This document shows positions 30,339 through 39,487 of a stretch of DNA of 40,997 bases, one piece after another; positions within the stretch are counted from its first letter, which is position 1, and every line of letters starts with the position of its first letter. Under the pieces are notes generated by a model. That model was not told where the DNA came from. It was given only the letters and a program-made list of their open reading frames with translations, and ran no database searches. This stretch comes from Vibrio qingdaonensis. GTDB taxonomy: Bacteria; Pseudomonadota; Gammaproteobacteria; Enterobacterales; Vibrionaceae. The translations under genes were made by a program, and so were the position numbers. The stretch is taken from assembly GCF_026191675.1 (NCBI RefSeq), contig NZ_JAKRRY010000045.1, positions 1 through 40,997 of the forward strand, given 5' to 3'.

Positions 30339-31585
30339 TAAAGATACTCCTCGTAGAGATAGCGCCAGGGCGTGAGATAAATATCGTCTTCCACCATGAC
30401 ATTGATGCTTTGGCCAGCACGAATGGTGACCGTGGGTTTGAGAGCCAAATATTTTTGAGCAATGGGAGCGGCTTGATTTCTTAGACTGGAAGATATCGCG
30501 CTAGTGTAACTTTGGTCGGTTTCACCGGTGCCTTCCCAACTGGTACTAGAGGCCAGAAGCGCGTAGGCGGCGACCCCAAAGAACTGGGCCAGATAATGCC
30601 GATCGACTTGGTCTCCCACGGCGCCAATCCCTTCACGGTCAAGCCCGGATGATTTGGATAAATCGACGCGGTTGCCGTTAGGAAGAACCACCCAAGGCAC
30701 GGTCAATCCCATTCGGCGGTTGATGACTTCATTGACATTGCTGATGGTGACGGACTTCAAAATCACTTCTGAGCCTTTTGGTATCAGGACGTATTCCAAA
30801 TCCACATCAAAAATGTCTTGAGAGACCACTGCTTTAAACGTACCTGGATGGTCACTGTTGGTTTTCATCATGGTGACGGCTGGGATAATGGTGCCGACGG
30901 GGATTTTTAATTTGCCTTCAATGCTGGCGTTATAGGCATTCTCCTCAGTAAAACCCGCAATGTTGGTTGGCGGTGTGTCAAAGCGCTTTGAGAGAGAGTT
31001 TAGCTCAGCCGTTTTTTGGGTGAGCGCTTCGGGGGTATAGTCGCCTCGTAATATCTGCGCTTTGAGCGCTTCGGCTTCTTGAATGCGCTTAGCAATCATC
31101 TCTCGCTGCTCATCACTGGAGCGCACTTCATCACCGACCTGGCGGGTGTGAAATGAAGGAGACGTTTGAGACGCTTTGATGTTGTGGGACTGTATTGGTT
31201 CACCGCCTACCCAGCGCGTTTTCAGTGCGCTTAACGCTCGGCTGAGCTCTTCGACCTCATGCTGCTGTTTTGCCTGCTCAAAAGGGTCAAGGACCACAGG
31301 AAATGCCTGGCTAGATACCGGCGTGTGCTCCGGCTCGATATTGGCTAAGACTTCATCCGTATCTTTGGCTTGCTCACGCGGCGTCGTGATATCGTTGACG
31401 GCCTGTGTAAAGTCTTGTGGCGATGAGCGCTTTTGCTGGGACACGGTGGTGTCATTGACTTTTGCCACGGGCGAGGGTGGGTTTTGGGTCAGCATGAGCA
31501 CCAGAAAGAGCAAGGCAATGACCCCGAATGCGGCGCCAAGCGTTAATCCTAATTTCTTTCGGTCTGTTGGGCGGACTTCACTCAT
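30338..31585 (-). CDS. virB10: VirB10/TrbI T4SS core protein
   Basis: A 415-aa bitopic protein: cytoplasmic tail, membrane helix at about 12-32 (LGLTLGAAFGVIALLFLVLML), periplasmic proline-rich linker and coiled-coil segment, then the TrbI C-terminal barrel (LKIPVGTIIPAVTMMKTNSD, PKGSEVILKSV, GAVGDQVDRHYLAQFFGVAA). It spans both membranes in the core complex. ATGA overlap with virB9. Its stop is coupled to the pilus operon (TAATG with pilL), physically fusing the T4SS and pilus transcription units. Confidence 0.92.
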   Translation of the reverse strand: MSEVRPTDRKKLGLTLGAAFGVIALLFLVLMLTQNPPSPVAKVNDTTVSQQKRSSPQDFTQAVNDITTPREQAKDTDEVLANIEPEHTPVSSQAFPVVLDPFEQAKQQHEVEELSRALSALKTRWVGGEPIQSHNIKASQTSPSFHTRQVGDEVRSSDEQREMIAKRIQEAEALKAQILRGDYTPEALTQKTAELNSLSKRFDTPPTNIAGFTEENAYNASIEGKLKIPVGTIIPAVTMMKTNSDHPGTFKAVVSQDIFDVDLEYVLIPKGSEVILKSVTISNVNEVINRRMGLTVPWVVLPNGNRVDLSKSSGLDREGIGAVGDQVDRHYLAQFFGVAAYALLASSTSWEGTGETDQSYTSAISSSLRNQAAPIAQKYLALKPTVTIRAGQSINVMVEDDIYLTPWRYLYEEYL

Positions 31586-32430
31586 AGGTTCCCCCGTGTT
31601 TGATTGTCGCTTCTTGTGACGCTGAGCGTGACATCGTCAATACGTAGAGTGAAACTGGGGTAAATGCCGGTGACGCGGTACATGGCGTAGGCATCTTCGT
31701 ACTTCACTGGGGCCACCGCGTTTTTACCGCCAATCTGGGTTTCCACACTCAAGATACCGCGATTGGGGTTAGCCAGACGTATGTAGGTAAATTGACCATC
31801 GTCATACACATCGGAAATGGTGTTTTGACCAACAAAAGCTTTGCCTTCATCCCACTGATAGCGGGTATAAATGCGATAACGATACTTTTTCAGTGCCTCG
31901 ACCACAGCCTGTTTGCGACTTTGCTCTGTTTTGGCCGTTTGTTCACTCAATGCCGTTTGCAGCTGCGCTATGCGAGCGGATTGTCCGCCTTCTGACAGTC
32001 TTTTCGTGGAAATAAACTGACCCAACGCTTGCTTTTGCGATTCAGAGTAATAGTGGTTTTCTCCTGAAACCACGACGCAAGGGCTGGCTTTGTTTATTGG
32101 GACGCGCCGCGCCACAATGTCATAGATGCGGCCATCGTCGGTATACGCATAAACGGCCGCTCTCTCGCCTTCATCAAGCTTTGAGTTGGGCTTGATCAAA
32201 ATGCTGTTCGTACCAGGCATGGCATCGACATCCCAGAGCAAGCCATTGGAGGTGGTGGGCGTAGTGAGCAAATTGCCAGGTAAAGAGACGCGGGTGCCAA
32301 CGCTGAGCGCAGACGACACCTCAATGACATGGTTAGGGCGATATTTGACGGGGGTGCAGGTGGCCGCATGGCTTGCGCCCGCGGCAAGCAGGCAGCACAG
32401 TGCCCCCCATTGTGTATAGGATAAGCGCAT
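31582..32430 (-). CDS. virB9: VirB9/TrbG T4SS core protein
   Basis: A 282-aa periplasmic protein with a signal peptide (LCCLLAAGASHAA) and the VirB9/CagX pattern: central GRIYDIVARRVP and a C-terminal beta domain (YRYRIYTRYQWDEGKAF, ISDVYDDGQFTYIRLANPN). It binds VirB10 and VirB7 in the outer ring. No separate virB7 lipoprotein is seen next to it; the lipoproteins near pilN or this N-terminus may compensate. AAGGAA 6 bp upstream. Confidence 0.88.
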   Translation of the reverse strand: MRLSYTQWGALCCLLAAGASHAATCTPVKYRPNHVIEVSSALSVGTRVSLPGNLLTTPTTSNGLLWDVDAMPGTNSILIKPNSKLDEGERAAVYAYTDDGRIYDIVARRVPINKASPCVVVSGENHYYSESQKQALGQFISTKRLSEGGQSARIAQLQTALSEQTAKTEQSRKQAVVEALKKYRYRIYTRYQWDEGKAFVGQNTISDVYDDGQFTYIRLANPNRGILSVETQIGGKNAVAPVKYEDAYAMYRVTGIYPSFTLRIDDVTLSVTRSDNQTRGNL

Positions 32431-32463
32431 AAAGTTTCCTTGTAGGGTCAGTTGAGCGCGGGG

Positions 32464-33183
32464 TTATTGGCGCTCTACATTGAGTTGGGCGTCGGTAATT
32501 TGGATACCGATGGGGTTGAGTCTGAGAAAGCTCATGCTTTGTTCAGAAAGGGACGCTTTGTCCATCAATTGCCACTGAAGGCTGAGGACGAGCGATTCCG
32601 TGGTTTGGCTTCCTGCGCGTTCGCGCGAGAAATACACATTACTGCGTATTTGAGTGTGTGTTTGTCCTGATAAATCCGTGGCCGTGACTTGATCGTAGTG
32701 CTCAATATTACGAACATGGATAGTGATGTTATCTCGACTCTTGGCAAGCTTTGCGGCTTTTTCAATGGCATTAAACCCGTTTGGTGACACAAAATGGGTC
32801 GCCATAGCCGGCGCCATGAGCACTTTGGCTTCTGCCCAGTCATCAGCAATGGTGGCCGGTGTGACTCCATAACGACTGATAGCAAAGCGGGTGAGCAGCG
32901 CATCAATGGTGGTTTTGAAGTAGAGCTGAGAATCGTCAGGTTGATAATCCACCACAGACCAAGCGCCATTCGGCGCTAGCTTCACGTAAATCAGCTCTTT
33001 ATTATTTTGCGCTTTTTGAAAGGCAAAAAAGCAAAACGCCAACGCCAGGCAGACCGAAAGTGCTAATACGACACACAAGATATAGAGTCGGTTACGTTCA
33101 CTGCGTAATAGAGCGTGAGGGTTGACGATGTTTTCTTCTTCCACCGGTTCAGTGGCGGTTGGCGTTAAAGGGGAAGGGGTCAT
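32464..33183 (-). CDS. virB8: VirB8 T4SS inner-membrane protein
   Basis: A 239-aa bitopic protein: cytoplasmic tail of 32 residues, membrane helix at about 33-55 (LYILCVVLALSVCLALAFCFFAF), then a periplasmic NTF2-like domain with YFKTTIDALLTRFAISRYGV and SLQWQLMDKASL. It is the assembly hub between VirB10, VirB9 and VirB4. AAAGGAG is 8 bp upstream of ATG 33183. Confidence 0.88.
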   Translation of the reverse strand: MTPSPLTPTATEPVEEENIVNPHALLRSERNRLYILCVVLALSVCLALAFCFFAFQKAQNNKELIYVKLAPNGAWSVVDYQPDDSQLYFKTTIDALLTRFAISRYGVTPATIADDWAEAKVLMAPAMATHFVSPNGFNAIEKAAKLAKSRDNITIHVRNIEHYDQVTATDLSGQTHTQIRSNVYFSRERAGSQTTESLVLSLQWQLMDKASLSEQSMSFLRLNPIGIQITDAQLNVERQ

Positions 33184-33195
33184 TGCTAGTCTCCT

Positions 33196-34125
33196 TTATA
33201 CTGGGCTTCCCATCAATTTGGTGGCAATTTTGGCGGCCATTTTCCCCGCGCCTCGATTCAGAGCTTTACTTGGGGAAGCGACGCCCCCAACCAATTCTTT
33301 AGTGATACCAAGGACGCTGAGAATTAAAATCATGCACAGCACTATCATGATGAGCATGTCAGTGGCACCAATATGGGTCACATCATCAGTAAAGGCGGCG
33401 CTCAGTGTTGGATTGTCTTGCCGACATCCTGAGAAATCCAAACCAGAGCCACAGTCTAATAGCTTAGAGGCGGTCAGTTGGGCTTTAAAAGCAATGGCGG
33501 CGATAACGCCAGAAGCGCGAAGTAAAATCAGCAACATCAACGCCCCTAAAGTGAAACGAAACCAACCATCAAAAAAGGGACGAGTAGCAGGGTGGGCGAG
33601 CAAAGGCACAAATAACGGACCAATCATTTTTGCCAATGCGACGAGCAAGACTCCCCACGCCCCGACCAACCACATTAAAAGCTGCAAAATCGCGGTCGAT
33701 AACTCCCACAATATGGCAATGACGGCGGTGCCCATGGTCATTTGGAAAATGGACAGATCTTCGATGTAAATTTGATTGATGGCATGAAAAAAATACTTTG
33801 ATAGGAAAAAACCGTCTCGATTGCCGGTGCCGACATCAAGCATGATAAGGCCCACTTCATCAAAAAAGGCGTGTGAAATTGAAAACACGGTATCGTAATT
33901 GGCCCAAAGTAAGAGTGTCGCCATGACCATCAAGCACGATTGCACGATGGAGGGGGCGTCCAGTCCGGTTAGCATGAACTTGGCCACTTCGGTAAAGAAC
34001 ACGATAACCACAAGGGTGACTAACAAGGCGCGAATGAAAAACGCCCAGTCAGGGTGCGCCGATAATTGGTCAATAAAAGCACTGACGGTCGCAAAAAACT
34101 CGTTGAGAAAAAGACTGTTATTCAT
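33196..34125 (-). CDS. virB6: VirB6/TrbL polytopic channel protein
   Basis: A 309-aa protein with five to six hydrophobic helices (LLVTLVVIVFFTEVAKFML, ILQLLMWLVGAWGVLLVALAK, LGALMLLILLRASGVIAAIA, DMLIMIVLCMILILSVLGIT) and a large periplasmic loop near 75-130. The family forms the inner-membrane base of the channel. ATGA overlap with virB5 at 34122. Confidence 0.85.
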   Translation of the reverse strand: MNNSLFLNEFFATVSAFIDQLSAHPDWAFFIRALLVTLVVIVFFTEVAKFMLTGLDAPSIVQSCLMVMATLLLWANYDTVFSISHAFFDEVGLIMLDVGTGNRDGFFLSKYFFHAINQIYIEDLSIFQMTMGTAVIAILWELSTAILQLLMWLVGAWGVLLVALAKMIGPLFVPLLAHPATRPFFDGWFRFTLGALMLLILLRASGVIAAIAFKAQLTASKLLDCGSGLDFSGCRQDNPTLSAAFTDDVTHIGATDMLIMIVLCMILILSVLGITKELVGGVASPSKALNRGAGKMAAKIATKLMGSPV

Positions 34126-34931
34126 CGGTACACTCGCTCATCAATGGAGATGCCTTGCGCTTTCACCGCGTCTATTTTCTTCAATTGAGCGACTTTAGCC
34201 GAGAGCACGGCGTGTGCGGATTGCTGCTCAAACTGGTTGCTGTAACTCATAGAGGACAGCTGCATCTCGTTGAGGTTGGCAATTTGTTCCATGAGGATTT
34301 GATTTTGCTCCACAATAAGCTGCAATGTCGCCAGTTCGCTTTGGGAGCCTAAACCCAGCCTTTGTTCATCAAGGTGGGCGATATCTGCGCGAATTTGAGC
34401 GTTAGAGCGGCGATAGTAATCCCGTTCACTGGCACTGGTGTGGCTGTCACTGGCTAAACGATACGCTTGATTAAGGTGGCTGGGCGTTGCCCCAATCGCG
34501 CGCTCAGACAGTGAATTTACTTGATGTTTATCTGGCACACTGGCGTAGCGCTGAGTGCTGGCGACAGGCTGATTGGGCGTGTCTTCTTTAAGGTGATCCT
34601 CGTAAAGCTGATTAATATCTCGATGAAGCCCTGGATAGTCACGGCGCTCTAATTTACGCTCAAGGGCGCTCACCTGATTGAGAAGTACTTGATACTCTCT
34701 CATGGTTTGCGTGTATTGATCGAGGAGCGTCGTGAGCTGATTGATGTTGAGTCCGGTTTGCGCCAGCATTTGCTCATAATCTTTGAGTATCTGCGTGTAT
34801 TGCACAACGGATTGAAGTAAGTTGGCCACGTCTACCACGGGGAAACCAGAGGCTTTGACGGGTAGAGGCTGTGTGGCCAGATGAATACTGAGTGTCAGTA
34901 GGGTCAAGGAAAGGCGGTGCGACGTTCGCAT
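34122..34931 (-). CDS. virB5: VirB5/TrbJ pilus-tip-like protein
   Basis: A 269-aa exported protein: signal peptide (LTLLTLSIHLATQPLPVKA), then long helices with heptads (VVQYTQILKDYEQMLAQ, QLTTLLDQYTQTMREYQVLL, LIVEQNQILMEQIANLNEM). This matches VirB5/TrbJ proteins, minor T-pilus subunits at the tip. AAAGGAG 6 bp upstream. Overlaps virB6 by four bases. Confidence 0.82.
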   Translation of the reverse strand: MRTSHRLSLTLLTLSIHLATQPLPVKASGFPVVDVANLLQSVVQYTQILKDYEQMLAQTGLNINQLTTLLDQYTQTMREYQVLLNQVSALERKLERRDYPGLHRDINQLYEDHLKEDTPNQPVASTQRYASVPDKHQVNSLSERAIGATPSHLNQAYRLASDSHTSASERDYYRRSNAQIRADIAHLDEQRLGLGSQSELATLQLIVEQNQILMEQIANLNEMQLSSMSYSNQFEQQSAHAVLSAKVAQLKKIDAVKAQGISIDERVYR

Positions 34932-34957
34932 AACGGCTCCTTTTTCGGGGGTTAAGG

Positions 34958-37453
34958 TTAAAGGTCAAGCGTGTCAATGATGCTATCAATGGCTTTATCG
35001 ATATCAGGCTCAGTGGCAAAGACGCGATTGGCGATAGCCGCTTCATGGGCGGTGGACGTCGCAATGACGTATTGCTCTTTTTCCACAAAGAGGTTGATAA
35101 CGGTCTTAATGCCAAGTTCAGGTTGAAGGATATAGGCTTGTTGGTTTCGTTTTAGCCCTAAAATGACCTCACAGTCTTCATCGGTCAGAAAAGGAAACGC
35201 GGATTGATAGGCGTCTTTATCCATTTCTCCATCGGCCATAAAGAGGAACGTGGTGCAAGCGCTTCTAAGGACATCCCATTCTTCCAAATCGTGATAGTGT
35301 TTGGGGGATTGCGTCCAAAAGCCCATGCCGCCTCCGTGTTTGAACCAGGTTCTGGCTTTGGCAATTAAAAACTCAGCGGCACCTGGCTGGGCTAAGATGT
35401 ATTGGCACTCATCGACATCCAGGAACTTGGCTTTTTCTCGATAGTCTGGATGTTCAAACAGTCTGACGGTGCGAAAGAACACTTCCGTATTGACCAGCGC
35501 GCTGAGGGTTTTATCGTCTTTGACACCTTGAATGTTGTAGACCGAGAACGGTTTATCTAAGGCGCCAATAGCGTCCACATCGTTATCAAACAGATTGCCG
35601 TATTTACCGCCTCGCTTAAACTGCGCGAGTTTTTTGTTCAAGCCAGGGCCGCATTGTCCCAATAACGCCGACAAGGTGTTAAGAGGTGGCGCTGCGCTCA
35701 TGGTGAGGCGAATCGCATGGCTGAGCTCGTCTTGTTCACTGGCAGTGAGCACTCGAAGCTCTGGGGATTCGTTTTTTTCAAGCATGAGTAATATCAGGTG
35801 CGTGATGTGTCTGGAAAAGTGGTCATCATCACCGCCGGTGCACAGCTCAAACGGGTTAAAGCCTTGAGTGGTCTGCGCATTATCTAAGCGGAAAATGGCC
35901 CCGTCGTCTCCAAAAAATCGCGCGGCGGGCTCGGAGCCTGCATCGACATCGAGCGCACAATATTGCCCACCGAGCTTAAAGAAGTGACTGGCGATACACA
36001 GCTTTAAGAAGGTTTTCCCGCTTCGGGTTGGACCCACACAAGCGATAAGGCACTTTTCACCGACAAAAGGCGTGAAGTGGAAGGGGACGCCATCGTCGGT
36101 TTCAAATACGTAAATCGCTTCTTCTTGTTTCAGACCATGCATCCAAGTTGGAACGCCGGAGCTGGAACGGAAAAAGAGTGATAAGGCCGCCGCTTGCGTG
36201 GTGCTTAAGACGCTTTGCCGGTAAGGCAGAGAGCGTGCGCCAAGGAAGAGCGATTCGTAAGCCCGCAGAAGTCCGACATTTTCCCACAGCAATTGGAAGT
36301 CTGAGTTTTCCATGACATTACTCAGACGTTTGACACTCGCCTTTAATGCCTCTGGAGAAGACTCAAACACCACGAGCATACTGCTGTAATGTCCGTAATG
36401 GTCATCATCGTTTGAGATGGCTTCTAAGGCTTTCAAAGCCCTGTTTAACGCCGGATTGGCTTCGAGTTTTTTGCGCACATCCAAAGCCCCTGACTGACCG
36501 GTGACCAAATCCATGAAGGAGAGTTGTGAGCGGTAAAGCGCTCCCTCTTTATCGGCAATCATTTGACGCTTTTGTGCGCGGCTAAGCGGACTGAATCTGG
36601 AAAGCAGCAGGTAATTGCCTTTTTCCATCACGGGGTTGAGTCCAGACACAAAGGCAGCTTCTGGCAGGGCATCATGGCCGCACCCTGTGATTGACGCGAT
36701 GCGTGCGTAGACCACTTTTTCGCCTTCAATCTTTAAGGTGTGAATACCTTGATGCAAGATGGGGGTGACAGTCACATTCGCGAGTAAATGGTCCCAATGC
36801 CTATTTGGGGCCGTAGCGTTAGCGCGCGATAATCTTTCTGGATTGAGTTCGATTAACATGCGCTGCAACGCATAAACGTTGCCGGTAGAGAGCCGGTGGT
36901 TTTGAAGGCTTTTAAAGCCCAGTCCGATATCGAGACCGGCTAACGTATCATCAAGGGTTTCAAGCTGCGCCAACAGCGCGTTTTCTTCAAGTAGCGTACA
37001 ACCACGGTAAGAAAGAGCTTGGAGCAGCTGCGCGCGTTTGTCGCTGTCCACAATGGCGCTTAAACACAGGGTGAAAAAACCACGTCCCCAATCATTAAAG
37101 CGCACGTGAGGAGGAATGGAGACCGCCCAATAGAGCTCGCTTTGGTTAAGGTGACGCTCCTGATTTAAAAATTGTGCGCGGCGTGTTGAGAGTAGTGCGG
37201 CTCTAGGGTGCGCTCTGGGTTTAAAGTGTAATGGTGGCGAATCAAAATGGAGGTAATATTGACTGAGTGTGACTTCAAAAGGGAGCCGTTGAAGAATATG
37301 GCGAAGCAATAAGGTAATGACGGTTTTTTGCTTGGCATTGAGTCTAGGTTCTATGCCAGAGAGCGATAACACGCCAAGTAGGTCGCCAGTGTCAGTCAGA
37401 ACGCCTTCATTGATACTCGCCACCGTCGGGATAACGGTATTGAGTGCGGTCAT
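34958..37453 (-). CDS. virB4: VirB4 T4SS ATPase
   Basis: An 831-aa ATPase with an N-terminal VirB4 domain (about 1-430) and a C-terminal motor: Walker A GPTRSGKTF at 474-482, Walker B FLDVDE near 670, motif GMGFWTQSPKHYHDLE after it. It energises pilin extraction and transfer at the channel base and binds VirB3. The hexamer motif set is complete. It follows virB2 with 1 bp between them. Confidence 0.93.
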   Translation of the reverse strand: MTALNTVIPTVASINEGVLTDTGDLLGVLSLSGIEPRLNAKQKTVITLLLRHILQRLPFEVTLSQYYLHFDSPPLHFKPRAHPRAALLSTRRAQFLNQERHLNQSELYWAVSIPPHVRFNDWGRGFFTLCLSAIVDSDKRAQLLQALSYRGCTLLEENALLAQLETLDDTLAGLDIGLGFKSLQNHRLSTGNVYALQRMLIELNPERLSRANATAPNRHWDHLLANVTVTPILHQGIHTLKIEGEKVVYARIASITGCGHDALPEAAFVSGLNPVMEKGNYLLLSRFSPLSRAQKRQMIADKEGALYRSQLSFMDLVTGQSGALDVRKKLEANPALNRALKALEAISNDDDHYGHYSSMLVVFESSPEALKASVKRLSNVMENSDFQLLWENVGLLRAYESLFLGARSLPYRQSVLSTTQAAALSLFFRSSSGVPTWMHGLKQEEAIYVFETDDGVPFHFTPFVGEKCLIACVGPTRSGKTFLKLCIASHFFKLGGQYCALDVDAGSEPAARFFGDDGAIFRLDNAQTTQGFNPFELCTGGDDDHFSRHITHLILLMLEKNESPELRVLTASEQDELSHAIRLTMSAAPPLNTLSALLGQCGPGLNKKLAQFKRGGKYGNLFDNDVDAIGALDKPFSVYNIQGVKDDKTLSALVNTEVFFRTVRLFEHPDYREKAKFLDVDECQYILAQPGAAEFLIAKARTWFKHGGGMGFWTQSPKHYHDLEEWDVLRSACTTFLFMADGEMDKDAYQSAFPFLTDEDCEVILGLKRNQQAYILQPELGIKTVINLFVEKEQYVIATSTAHEAAIANRVFATEPDIDKAIDSIIDTLDL

Positions 37454-37454
37454 A

Positions 37455-37775
37455 TTAAAAACTCTGTATCCAAGTGATCACGGTGCCAATGCTAAAGAGC
37501 GCGATGGCGCCAATGCAGCCACGAAATACCCAACCGAGCGCACTGCCTGCTTGCTTTGGCATAAAGACCCAAAGCGCAATACCGCAGCACAGTGCCATAA
37601 AGACGACAAATAAGGTGCCAGGTCCGCCCAGAAAATCAACGATGGCTTGAAAGAAAGCGACGACTTGGCCAAACGGCCCTGTACTGGTGCCAAGTGATAC
37701 GCGAGCAAAGGCAGGTGCGCTTAATAGCCACATCAGTGGCAAAGTAAGTAAACGAATCATAGTGATGGTGTCCAT
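37455..37775 (-). CDS. virB2: VirB2/TrbC pilin
   Basis: A 106-aa protein with a long signal segment (LLTLPLMWLLSAPAFA, cleavage after AFA near 24) and two hydrophobic helices (TLFVVFMALCCGIALWVFM, FRGCIGAIALFSIGTVITW) joined by a basic loop (PKQAGS). This is the VirB2/TrbC conjugative pilin pattern. It overlaps the virB3 end by 19 bp; an internal ATG at 37760 (MIRLLTL) is an alternative start without a better binding site. This pilus is distinct from the type IVb pilus encoded downstream. Confidence 0.85.
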   Translation of the reverse strand: MDTITMIRLLTLPLMWLLSAPAFARVSLGTSTGPFGQVVAFFQAIVDFLGGPGTLFVVFMALCCGIALWVFMPKQAGSALGWVFRGCIGAIALFSIGTVITWIQSF

Positions 37776-38101
37776 TGTGTTAAAGGGCGTGTTCCCCTTG
37801 GAGTGATAATGCGAATGTCTTTCGGTAGTGTGTGCTGTGTGCCAAGTTCGGTGTGGTTAAGAATATCCATCCATAACCTCCAAGCGTGAAGGTCATCTTT
37901 GTGAATCGCGTTAAGCGGTACAAAGAGGATAGCGACATACACCAAAGACAGTATCAGTCCCGTGAGCCATCCGGCTAAGTAAATGAAAAGTCCGATACCA
38001 AAGCTGGCGAAGAGTACGACCATTGCGAACAGTTCGACAGGAAGCCCTAGGACGGTGGTCGTATTGTCTAACGTTCGATGCCGTTTGAGTTTGGGGTTCA
38101 T
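37757..38101 (-). CDS. virB3: VirB3-like T4SS protein
   Basis: A 114-aa protein with two adjacent hydrophobic helices near the N-terminal third (LPVELFAMVVLFASFGIGLF, GWLTGLILSLVYVAILFVP) and a cytoplasmic tail, the VirB3/TrbD layout. AGGGA is 7 bp upstream. The usual order virB2-virB3 is swapped: virB3 comes first here. Confidence 0.75.
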   Translation of the reverse strand: MNPKLKRHRTLDNTTTVLGLPVELFAMVVLFASFGIGLFIYLAGWLTGLILSLVYVAILFVPLNAIHKDDLHAWRLWMDILNHTELGTQHTLPKDIRIITPRGTRPLTQWTPSL

Positions 38102-38129
38102 CGTTAGTTCCCTAGTGTGGATGGTGCCT

Positions 38130-38576
38130 TCAAGAGCATCGGCTTAAAACATTGACGATAAAGCTTTCGGCGGATTCAGGCTCCATGTCTAGCGTCTCCA
38201 CGATTTGAGAAAGGATCTGTTCTTTCTCTTTTAAGCTGAGATCATTGTTATCAAAAGAAATGCTCATGCCATAGTTTCGACACATAGCGGCAAATTCGCT
38301 TAATGAGTTTTTCATGCATAGTCCTTTTCGGTGTGGGTCCCTCGAACGAGCATCGTTAAGGTGAGTAAACGGATGATAAGGGTAGATGGTGTGAGCGTTT
38401 GCGAAACTCACGCTTTTTACCTTTTTCTCTTTCAGTGTCACCAAGTGATGGTGGTGCATGGCTTCTTTTTGAAAATAACAAAAAAGATGCGCTTCAACAC
38501 AAGGTCGTTTGAGGTATTGCTCCAGGTCAGCCAAGGTTTGGATGACATAAAGCGGTGGTCGATGTGATGTTTTCAT
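38130..38576 (-). CDS. Two-part small protein at the head of the virB operon (possible fusion)
   Basis: A 148-aa frame. The first 60 residues (LFCYF ... VSFANAHTIYP) resemble the 75-aa protein at 3017-3244. The last 61 residues start MKNSLSEFAAMCRNYG at 38315, preceded by AAGGA at 6 bp, and could be a separate gene; no stop separates the parts. So this is either a fusion of two former genes or two overlapping starts in one frame. GAGGAG precedes ATG 38576. Function unknown; position suggests a regulator or assembly factor of the T4SS. Confidence 0.65.
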   Translation of the reverse strand: MKTSHRPPLYVIQTLADLEQYLKRPCVEAHLFCYFQKEAMHHHHLVTLKEKKVKSVSFANAHTIYPYHPFTHLNDARSRDPHRKGLCMKNSLSEFAAMCRNYGMSISFDNNDLSLKEKEQILSQIVETLDMEPESAESFIVNVLSRCS

Positions 38577-38591
38577 TCGATGCCGTCTCCT

Positions 38592-38705
38592 CTAGCTTGA
38601 GGAGCGCACCAAAGTCAGATTTGATATGCCAAATTGACGAGTACAAGCGTTCAAAGCACAGCCACCACATGGATTACTGTGTTTTAAATGAGAAATTTGT
38701 GCCAT
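38592..38705 (-). CDS. 37-aa Cys-motif protein, first gene of the virB operon
   Basis: ATG 38705 lies 8 bp after AAGGA. The peptide (MAQISHLKHSNPCGGCAL ...) has Cys at 13, 16 and 21 (CGGCALNAC), suggesting metal binding or a redox pair, and ends at TAG 38592. The next gene's GAGGAG follows directly, so it is well placed to be the operon's first translated gene or a leader peptide. Confidence 0.6.
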   Translation of the reverse strand: MAQISHLKHSNPCGGCALNACTRQFGISNLTLVRSSS

Positions 38706-39476
38706 AAGAGTTTTCCTTTCGAGTATGCCAAAAGCCGCGATAACCCTTATTCTCGTAGGTTTATCGAGGTCGTGACAACGTTGTCGATGCCATGCATGCT
38801 TCCCAAATAGTTATATGGGAGATGCTGCGCCACATGTGGCGAGATGTCATGAATGAAATGGTTCTGGTGTGACCAATGCCAATGGTGTTTTTTCAAATTC
38901 CAGGTACAAAAATCCGTAGATAAGAACGTGCTACATATCACCCAGAATGAGCAATTCTTTCTCAAGAACGACTTTAAATGAGTCAGATTGTTGTGACGTA
39001 GAGCACAAGCCCATTGTCTTTAGGTGGAGTGTGTCCACATTAGAACAAACGGCACGTTCTACTTTTCTTCTGGGAGCTCTTGCGCAGAGCGAGCGGTGTT
39101 CATCCTTTGGATAATAACAACGTACTTTCCCTGTCATAATGAAAATCTCTTTGAAATTTAGTGCCTTACACTTGAAGCGGTTCAGGCATTTCCGCACCCA
39201 GCCTTGACAGGGCGTGATTGAGAAATATTTTTTCCATGAATGTTCATGTGGCTTCCTCGTTGATGTCCCTATGCAGTGTCGTGTCGTTATCCAACGAGAC
39301 GGTTGCGGCGGACTATCTGCCGTGGCATTGGTTGTTAAAGAACGGTGCATTCAGAAGAACAGTGCTTGAATGCAATGCTGAGTTTTTGAACAGCATGTGT
39401 CAGAGTTGATATTACAGAGGCTTTAAGGCACATACAAGTGTGAATTGTAACCACTTTGTGACATATAGGAGAAAAA
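38706..39476. other. 770-bp region upstream of the virB operon and the XRE gene, mostly non-coding
   Basis: No confident gene except a possible small one at 38931-39137. I see a GACAACGTTGTC palindrome near 38773, an ATGCATGC run near 38793, and a GCATTCA / TGAATGC hairpin near 39348-39371. This divergent stretch must hold the promoters of the T4SS operon (minus) and perhaps of the repressor (plus). A candidate operator with TGTAAC and GTGACA half-sites lies at 39446-39464, just before the repressor. Confidence 0.45.
38931..39137 (-). CDS. Possible 68-aa protein (uncertain)
   Basis: Starts MTGKVRCYYPKDEHRSLCAR at 39137 with AAAGAGA upstream, basic, with four Cys residues spread along it. Codon pattern is not convincing and no family is known. 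It lies between the T4SS operon head and the repressor, where a control gene would make sense. Confidence 0.35.
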   Translation of the reverse strand: MTGKVRCYYPKDEHRSLCARAPRRKVERAVCSNVDTLHLKTMGLCSTSQQSDSFKVVLEKELLILGDM

Positions 39477-39487
39477 GTGCAAAATAA

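Noticed and set aside
33122..33769. 215-codon plus-strand frame opposite virB6 and virB8
   Set aside because: It is a shadow of two well-supported T4SS genes with no start signal of its own.
38747..38965. 72-codon minus-strand frame rich in Trp and His
   Set aside because: TTG start without binding site and odd composition; it overlaps a slightly better candidate at 38931-39137.
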